A stretch of 64,000 nucleotides of DNA, taken from positions 4,402,001 through 4,466,000 of the forward strand of contig NZ_CP041203.1 of assembly GCF_008033115.1 (NCBI RefSeq), given 5' to 3'. The position numbers and the translations under genes were made by a program. The DNA comes from Cellulomonas sp. Y8 (lineage in GTDB: Bacteria > Actinomycetota > Actinomycetes > Actinomycetales > Cellulomonadaceae). Positions within the stretch are counted from its first letter, which is position 1. Every line of letters starts with the position of its first letter. Positions 59,426 through 64,000 of this stretch are shown here, piece by piece. A model generated the notes under the pieces. That model saw only the letters and a list, made by a program, of their open reading frames with translations. It was not told the DNA's origin and searched no databases.

Positions 59426-59626
59426 GGTCGTCTCCCCCGGGTCGGGCCGCGGGGCCGGTCCGTCGCGGCGCGTGGTGTCCAGGGTCCGCGCCGTGGGCCC
59501 GGCTGAGTGGTGGCGTGGGTGGTCCCTGGGGACCCGCTGGGTGCTGCGGGCGCGGGTCGGTAGGTGGTGGGGCCGCCGGTGAGGGGGCGCCCGGTGGGTG
59601 GCTCGGCCGACCCCCGACGTGCCGGG

Positions 59627-62386
59627 TCAGCCGCCGGCGCGGAGCACCTCGCCCAGCCGGTGCGTCCGCCGTCGCGCGTGCTCGACCCGCAGCACCGCCG
59701 TCCCCGCCACCAGCCCGGCCAGCACCGGCAGCGCCGCGGCCACCCACGCGACCGACCCCGCGGACCCCGCCGCCGGCGCCGTCCCGAGCCCCAGCGGCCC
59801 CAGCACCAGCGGCGCGACGCCGCACCCGAGCGCCGCCCCCGCCACCGAGGCGAGCACCGCCGCGGGCAGCACCTCGCCGGCGGCCACGCGGCGCGCCTCG
59901 CGGTCCGTGAGGCCCACGGTCCGCAGCGTGTCGAGGGCGCGGCGCCGCGCGGGCGCGCCCTCGGTGGCGGACACCAGCACGGCGAGCGCCACGAAGGCGA
60001 GGAGCAGCGCCACCGACGCGCCCGCGGCGCCGAGGAGGGCGCGGGGCAGCACGTCGGCCCGCAGCGCGCGCAGGGCCGCGGTCCGGGTCGCGACCTCCGC
60101 GTCGCCCGGCGGCGGCGCCGCTCGGAGGGCCGCCTCGGCACCGGGGCCCACGAGCCACACGGTGCCCGGCGGCGTCGCGTCCACCCCGCCGAGCTCCGCG
60201 ACGTCCACCGCGACCACGGCACGGGCCGCGTCCCGACCCGCGGACGGCCGGGGCAGCGCGAGACCGGGCAGGGCGTGCACCGTGCGGTCCTCGCCCTCCC
60301 AGCGCAGCACGACCTCGCCGGTGACCGCGCCGGCGCCCGCGGCCCCGGCCGGCAGCGACGCCGCGAGCCGGGCCAGGTCGTCGGGCTCCCCCACCACGAC
60401 GTCGACGCGCGCGGAGCCGTCGGCCGAGCGCGCGGGGACGTCCCGGGCGACCCGCGCGGCGACCGAGGCCGACACCCCCGGCTCGCGCGCCCACGCCGCG
60501 GCCGCCGACGCGAGCGCCGGGCCCGGCGCTCCCTGCACCCGCGCGTCGCCTCCGACGGACGCCCACGCGGTCGCGTCCTGCCCGTCCCGCACCGCCTGGC
60601 CCGCCGACGCGCCCACGACCACGAGGGCGGCGGCCGTCACGACGGCCAGCAGCGGCAAGGGGGCCAGGCCGTCGGAGCGGGCACGGGCGACGGCGAGCAC
60701 CCCGACCGCGTGCCGGGACCGCTCCGCGAGCGGGGCCAGCCGCGCGACGAGCGCCGGGAGCGCCCGCGCCACGGCGACCGCGCCCACGGCGGCGAGCAGC
60801 GCCGGCGCGGCGGCGGCGAGCAGGTCGGGCGACGCGCCGCCGCCCGCCGAGCCGGTCCCCGCGCCACGGACCGGGCCGGCCCCGCCGCCCGCCGCGCTCG
60901 AGCGCAGCGCCACCACCGCGCCGGCGGCCAGGGCCACGAGCGCGAGCTCCGCGGCCAGCCGCAGGGCCCGGGCGTCCGCCCGCCCACCCGCGCGGCGCCG
61001 GCGTCCCGGGTCCGCGGCACCGTGCGCCACGCGCAGCGCGCCGACCGGGAGCGCGAGAGCCGCGACCCCGGCGACGGCGAGCACGACGCCCACCGGCACG
61101 GCGCCGGGCACGACGGCACCGGCCGCGAGCACGCCCGCCACCGCCCCGACCCCGACGACCACGACCGCCTCCGCCCCGAGCTCGACGGCCAGCGCGGGCA
61201 GCGCGGCGCCCCGGGTGCGGCGGGTGGCGAGCTCGCCCGCCCGCCGCCGGGCGAGCAGCCCCGCGGTCAGGACGAGGAGCAGCGCCCCGACGACCACCCC
61301 TCCCACCACGAGCGACGTCGCGGCGGCCCGCGCGGCCGCGAGGTCGGCCGCGGCCGCCCGCAGCACGCCCAGCGCGCTCGAGTGCAGCGAGCCGCCGGAC
61401 GCGCCCCAGCCGATGGTGCCGGGCGAGGCCTGGAGGGCCGGCAGCTCCGCGAGCACCCGGTCGCCCGCCGCCACGCCGACCCGCGCCGGGTCGAGCGCGA
61501 CCCGGACGGTGCGCTGCACCTCGCGCGGCCCGACCGCCGCCACGGCCGCGGCCAGCGAGTCGTCCGAGAGCAGGGCGGCGGCGGCGGTGCTCGTGGCCGG
61601 GCCGATCGTCGACACCCGCGGGTCGAGGAGGTCGGGCGCGTCGTGCCACGTCGCGGCGGCGGGGTCGACGGGCCGGAACACGCCCGCCACCACCGCCTCG
61701 ACCGGCCCGCCGTCGGACGCGGTCAGGTGCAGGGGGTCGCCGGTCGTCGCGCCGACCGCGCGCGCCACCGCCTCGGACAGCGCGACCTGCACGGGAGCCG
61801 GCTCGGTCGCGCCGACGTCCGCCGCCGCGTCCTCCGCCGCGCCGTCCCCGGCTCCGCCGTCCGCCCCCGGGGCGGGCCGCTCCGGCGGGGCGGCGGGCTC
61901 CGTCCCGGAGACCCACGTCACCGCACCCTCCGCCGGCGTCCACACCAGCCGCAGCGTCACCTCGCCCGGCGGCGCGGCCGGGTCGTCCGCCGCCACCGCG
62001 AGGGACAGCGGCGCCGAGGCGGTGGAGACCAGCGGGTCGCGCAGCACGTCCCCGAGCCGCGGGGCCAGCCCGGTGGCGATCTGGTCCGCGGCCTCCCGGG
62101 AGAGCTCGGCGGACCCGTCGTACCCCTGCCCGGTCTCCGTGAAGGCCGTGGCCGTCGTCACCACCAGGTCCGCGTCCGTGCCGGCCCGGGCCACCGCGGC
62201 CTGCACCGCCGCGTCCGACACGCGCGCGACCGCCCGGGGCACGGCCGCCACCAGCGCCACCACCAGGGCGACGAGGACAGCCACCAGCGTCAGCGGGCCC
62301 GCCTGCGCGGCGGCGCGCCGCGGGAGCGTCCCGAGGTCGAGGCCCGCCCGCCGCCGCGGGGCGCGGGCGCGGTGCCGGCCCGTCAC
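59627..62386 (-). CDS. FtsX-like ABC transporter permease
   Basis: 919 residues; GTG at 62386 overlaps the stop of the upstream permease gene (GTGA). One N-terminal membrane helix (LTLVAVLVALVVALVAAVPR), a ~300-residue extracytoplasmic domain rich in Ala/Asp/Val, a membrane bundle (SLVVGGVVVGALLLVLTAGL onward), a second extracytoplasmic domain, and a final bundle with VALLLAFVALAVLVSATEGA and RRRALDTLRTVGLTDREARR, the FtsX cytoplasmic loop. MacB/LolC-like mechanotransmission permeases. No ATPase is in the window; it is expected beyond the right edge. Confidence 0.85.
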   Translation of the reverse strand: MTGRHRARAPRRRAGLDLGTLPRRAAAQAGPLTLVAVLVALVVALVAAVPRAVARVSDAAVQAAVARAGTDADLVVTTATAFTETGQGYDGSAELSREAADQIATGLAPRLGDVLRDPLVSTASAPLSLAVAADDPAAPPGEVTLRLVWTPAEGAVTWVSGTEPAAPPERPAPGADGGAGDGAAEDAAADVGATEPAPVQVALSEAVARAVGATTGDPLHLTASDGGPVEAVVAGVFRPVDPAAATWHDAPDLLDPRVSTIGPATSTAAAALLSDDSLAAAVAAVGPREVQRTVRVALDPARVGVAAGDRVLAELPALQASPGTIGWGASGGSLHSSALGVLRAAAADLAAARAAATSLVVGGVVVGALLLVLTAGLLARRRAGELATRRTRGAALPALAVELGAEAVVVVGVGAVAGVLAAGAVVPGAVPVGVVLAVAGVAALALPVGALRVAHGAADPGRRRRAGGRADARALRLAAELALVALAAGAVVALRSSAAGGGAGPVRGAGTGSAGGGASPDLLAAAAPALLAAVGAVAVARALPALVARLAPLAERSRHAVGVLAVARARSDGLAPLPLLAVVTAAALVVVGASAGQAVRDGQDATAWASVGGDARVQGAPGPALASAAAAWAREPGVSASVAARVARDVPARSADGSARVDVVVGEPDDLARLAASLPAGAAGAGAVTGEVVLRWEGEDRTVHALPGLALPRPSAGRDAARAVVAVDVAELGGVDATPPGTVWLVGPGAEAALRAAPPPGDAEVATRTAALRALRADVLPRALLGAAGASVALLLAFVALAVLVSATEGAPARRRALDTLRTVGLTDREARRVAAGEVLPAAVLASVAGAALGCGVAPLVLGPLGLGTAPAAGSAGSVAWVAAALPVLAGLVAGTAVLRVEHARRRTHRLGEVLRAGG

Positions 62387-64000
62387 TCGGCGTCCCCGAG
62401 CCGCAGGTGCGCGGCGGACGCCCGGCGGACCAGGCCCGTCACGACCGGCAGCACCACCGCGGCCGACCCGGCGAGCAGCACCGCCGCGATCCCGCCCGCG
62501 ACGGGCCACGACCACACGGCCAGCGCGTCCGGCACGGGCCGGCCCCCGGTCGCCGAGATCGTCAGCGCCGGCGCGAGCGCGCGGACCGCGACGGCACCCA
62601 CCCCGGTGCCCGCGGCCACCGCGAGGACGTCCACGACCACGTGCTGCACGGCGTAGGTCCCGGCCACCGCGCGCGGCGACGCCCCGACGGCGAGCAGCCG
62701 CGCCACCTCCGGGCCGCGGTCCTCGGCCGTCTCGGCGGCGTGCAGCGCGGTGCCGACGAGGGCGAGCGCGACGGCGGCGACGACGAGCAGCCCGAGCGCC
62801 GCGAGCACCCCGACGCGGAGCGGGCCGCCCCGGAGGTCCTCGGCGACCTCGGCGCGGGACGTCACGGCCGCGCCCGCGTCGCGCAGCGCGGCCACGTCGC
62901 CGCCCGCGGGCAGCCACCAGGCGTCCACCAGCGACGCGGTCTCGGCCTCGCCGATCGCGACCCGGGACAGCGTGCGCAGGTCCGCGAGCACCGCGGGACC
63001 GTCGACCGCGCCCGGGAGGTACGGGGCGACGGCGGCGACGGTCGCGGGCAGCGCGGTCCCGCCGACCGCGACCTGCAGCGGGTCGCCCGGGGCCAGCCCC
63101 GCGCCGGCCGCGAGGTCCTCGGTGACCACCACCGGCAGCTGCGCCACGGGGGCGAACGCCGTGAGCACGAGCACGGTCGGCAGGTAGGACGCGCGCGACA
63201 CGTCGACCTCGGCGGTGCCGCGCAGCAGGCCCGGCGCCACGGTCACCGCGGGCTCCGCGAGGGACTGGTTCCGGAGCGTCGCGTCGGTCGGGCGCGCGGA
63301 CCACCCGCCGGCCGCGGCCGCCGGCTCGTCGGCGCCCGCCGGGAGGTCCCAGCCCACCGCCACGTCGACGTCCGCCAGGCCGCCGACGCCCTCCTCCAGC
63401 ACGGCGTCGGTCGCCACCTGCAGCGCGACGGCCAGCACCCGGGCACCGCCGTCCGGCGCGGCGAACCCGCCCGGTGTGGTGAGCCGCACCGTCCGCTCCA
63501 CGCCGTCGAGCGGCACCCGCTCCCCCGCGACGCGCACCCGCACCCCGTGCCCGTCGTCGAGCACCAGCGTCGGCGTGACCGCCATCGGGTACCCGCTGCC
63601 GGTCGTCCCCGAGACCCGGACCGCGAGATCCGCGCCCTCGGCGGCGAACGGCAGCGCCGCCGCGAGCTCGTCGTCCGGCGGGGCGAGGCCCGCCGTCAGC
63701 CCGGACCACGTCGTCCCGTCCGGCAGCCGCCCGGCGAGCGTCGCGGCCCGGGTGTCGACGGCGAGCAGCCGGGGCTCGGCGTCCTCGGGCCCGGACACCG
63801 CGAGCGTGCCGAACCCGGTCACCCGGTCCGTCACCGGCAGGGCGACGCCGTCGGCGGCGGACCGGACGAGCGCGCCCTGCGCCGTCGGCGAGCCGGGCAC
63901 GTCGGACGCGACCACGGCCGCGGGCACCTGGGCCTCGGCCTGCTCCGCCTGGGACCGGGACCAGGTCGCCGCCCACCCCGCGCCGGCGGTCGCGCCCGCG
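62383..64000 (-). CDS. FtsX-like ABC transporter permease, partial (5' end beyond the window)
   Basis: 539 residues visible; the frame is open to the right edge without a start, so the N-terminus lies outside. Visible: large extracytoplasmic domain (LAVRVSGTTGSGYPMAVTPT, ATDAVLEEGVGGLADVDVAV, VDVSRASYLPTVLVLTAFAP), helix LGVLAALGLLVVAAVALALV, loop ETAEDRGPEVARLLAVGASP then RAVAGTYAVQHVVVDVLAVA (FtsX domain), and two more helices. It is coupled to the next permease and most likely forms a heterodimer with it. Confidence 0.8.
   Translation of the reverse strand, partial: AGATAGAGWAATWSRSQAEQAEAQVPAAVVASDVPGSPTAQGALVRSAADGVALPVTDRVTGFGTLAVSGPEDAEPRLLAVDTRAATLAGRLPDGTTWSGLTAGLAPPDDELAAALPFAAEGADLAVRVSGTTGSGYPMAVTPTLVLDDGHGVRVRVAGERVPLDGVERTVRLTTPGGFAAPDGGARVLAVALQVATDAVLEEGVGGLADVDVAVGWDLPAGADEPAAAAGGWSARPTDATLRNQSLAEPAVTVAPGLLRGTAEVDVSRASYLPTVLVLTAFAPVAQLPVVVTEDLAAGAGLAPGDPLQVAVGGTALPATVAAVAPYLPGAVDGPAVLADLRTLSRVAIGEAETASLVDAWWLPAGGDVAALRDAGAAVTSRAEVAEDLRGGPLRVGVLAALGLLVVAAVALALVGTALHAAETAEDRGPEVARLLAVGASPRAVAGTYAVQHVVVDVLAVAAGTGVGAVAVRALAPALTISATGGRPVPDALAVWSWPVAGGIAAVLLAGSAAVVLPVVTGLVRRASAAHLRLGDAE

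Noticed and set aside
59598..63125. Very long plus-strand open frames (over 1000 codons) opposite the permease genes
   Set aside because: Antisense shadows of GC-rich codon bias: Ser/Ala/Arg/Thr-only composition, no domains, and the minus strand has coherent FtsX features.

Overview
The base composition (very GC-rich, GTG starts about as common as ATG), the conserved garA/ftsR/pgsA block, Ku-ligase repair, ANTAR regulators and LacI-controlled sugar uptake all point to a chromosomal segment of a high-GC actinobacterium. I infer a member of the Cellulomonadaceae or a close relative. I found no rRNA, tRNA, CRISPR array, insertion sequence or prophage. Almost the whole window is coding.

Layout. 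1-7.4 kb: mostly single genes (DUF222-HNH nuclease, rifamycin ADP-ribosyltransferase Arr, a frameshifted ketopantoate-reductase homologue, DUF4184 and VanZ-like membrane proteins, prolyl aminopeptidase, a DHFR-like reductase, a DUF1059 protein). 7.4-16.5 kb: an EAL protein, a membrane protein with its GntR regulator, an ECF sigma factor with its DGPF/YCII partner, two methyltransferases, a cupin and an AI-2E-type exporter. 16.5-19.1 kb: a LacI regulator, a metallo-beta-lactamase-fold hydrolase and an orphan ParA-like ATPase.

19.1-30.9 kb is the most distinctive region. A LacI repressor faces a translationally coupled operon: sugar-binding lipoprotein, two permeases, GH3 beta-glucosidase, YesL/DUF624 membrane protein, an 1134-residue GH94 phosphorylase, and an endonuclease/exonuclease/phosphatase-fold protein. 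The set matches the Listeria innocua beta-1,2-glucooligosaccharide (sophorodextrin) system in content, so I read it as an actinobacterial locus for beta-1,2-glucan oligosaccharides. A near-consensus promoter followed by a perfect 16-bp palindrome lies in front of it.

31-36.6 kb is the conserved actinobacterial block pgsA / DUF881 / sbp / DUF881 / garA / ftsR / BFN nuclease / MerR (as in Mycobacterium Rv1822-Rv1830). 36.7-45.7 kb: CoA-binding protein, DEAD-box helicase, threonine aldolase with a Fur-family regulator, HU, a PHP-domain protein, divergent Ku and DNA ligase (NHEJ), Dps. 45.7-50.2 kb: a probable c-di-GMP-controlled polysaccharide module (membrane protein, MshEN-GT2 fusion, divergent EAL-DICT protein). 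50.2-59.5 kb: M20 peptidase, class IV aminotransferase, flavodoxin, two GAF-ANTAR regulators, DinB protein, TPR-GGDEF cyclase, FNT channel, VanY-type carboxypeptidase. 59.6-64 kb: two coupled giant FtsX-type permeases, the second running off the right edge.

Two cross-cutting observations. Many monocistronic genes have a TANNNT-like box 6-8 nt before the start codon, which indicates leaderless transcripts and corrects several starts. Three otherwise well-conserved genes carry four apparent single-base frameshifts; these are either real lesions or sequence errors and should be checked first.
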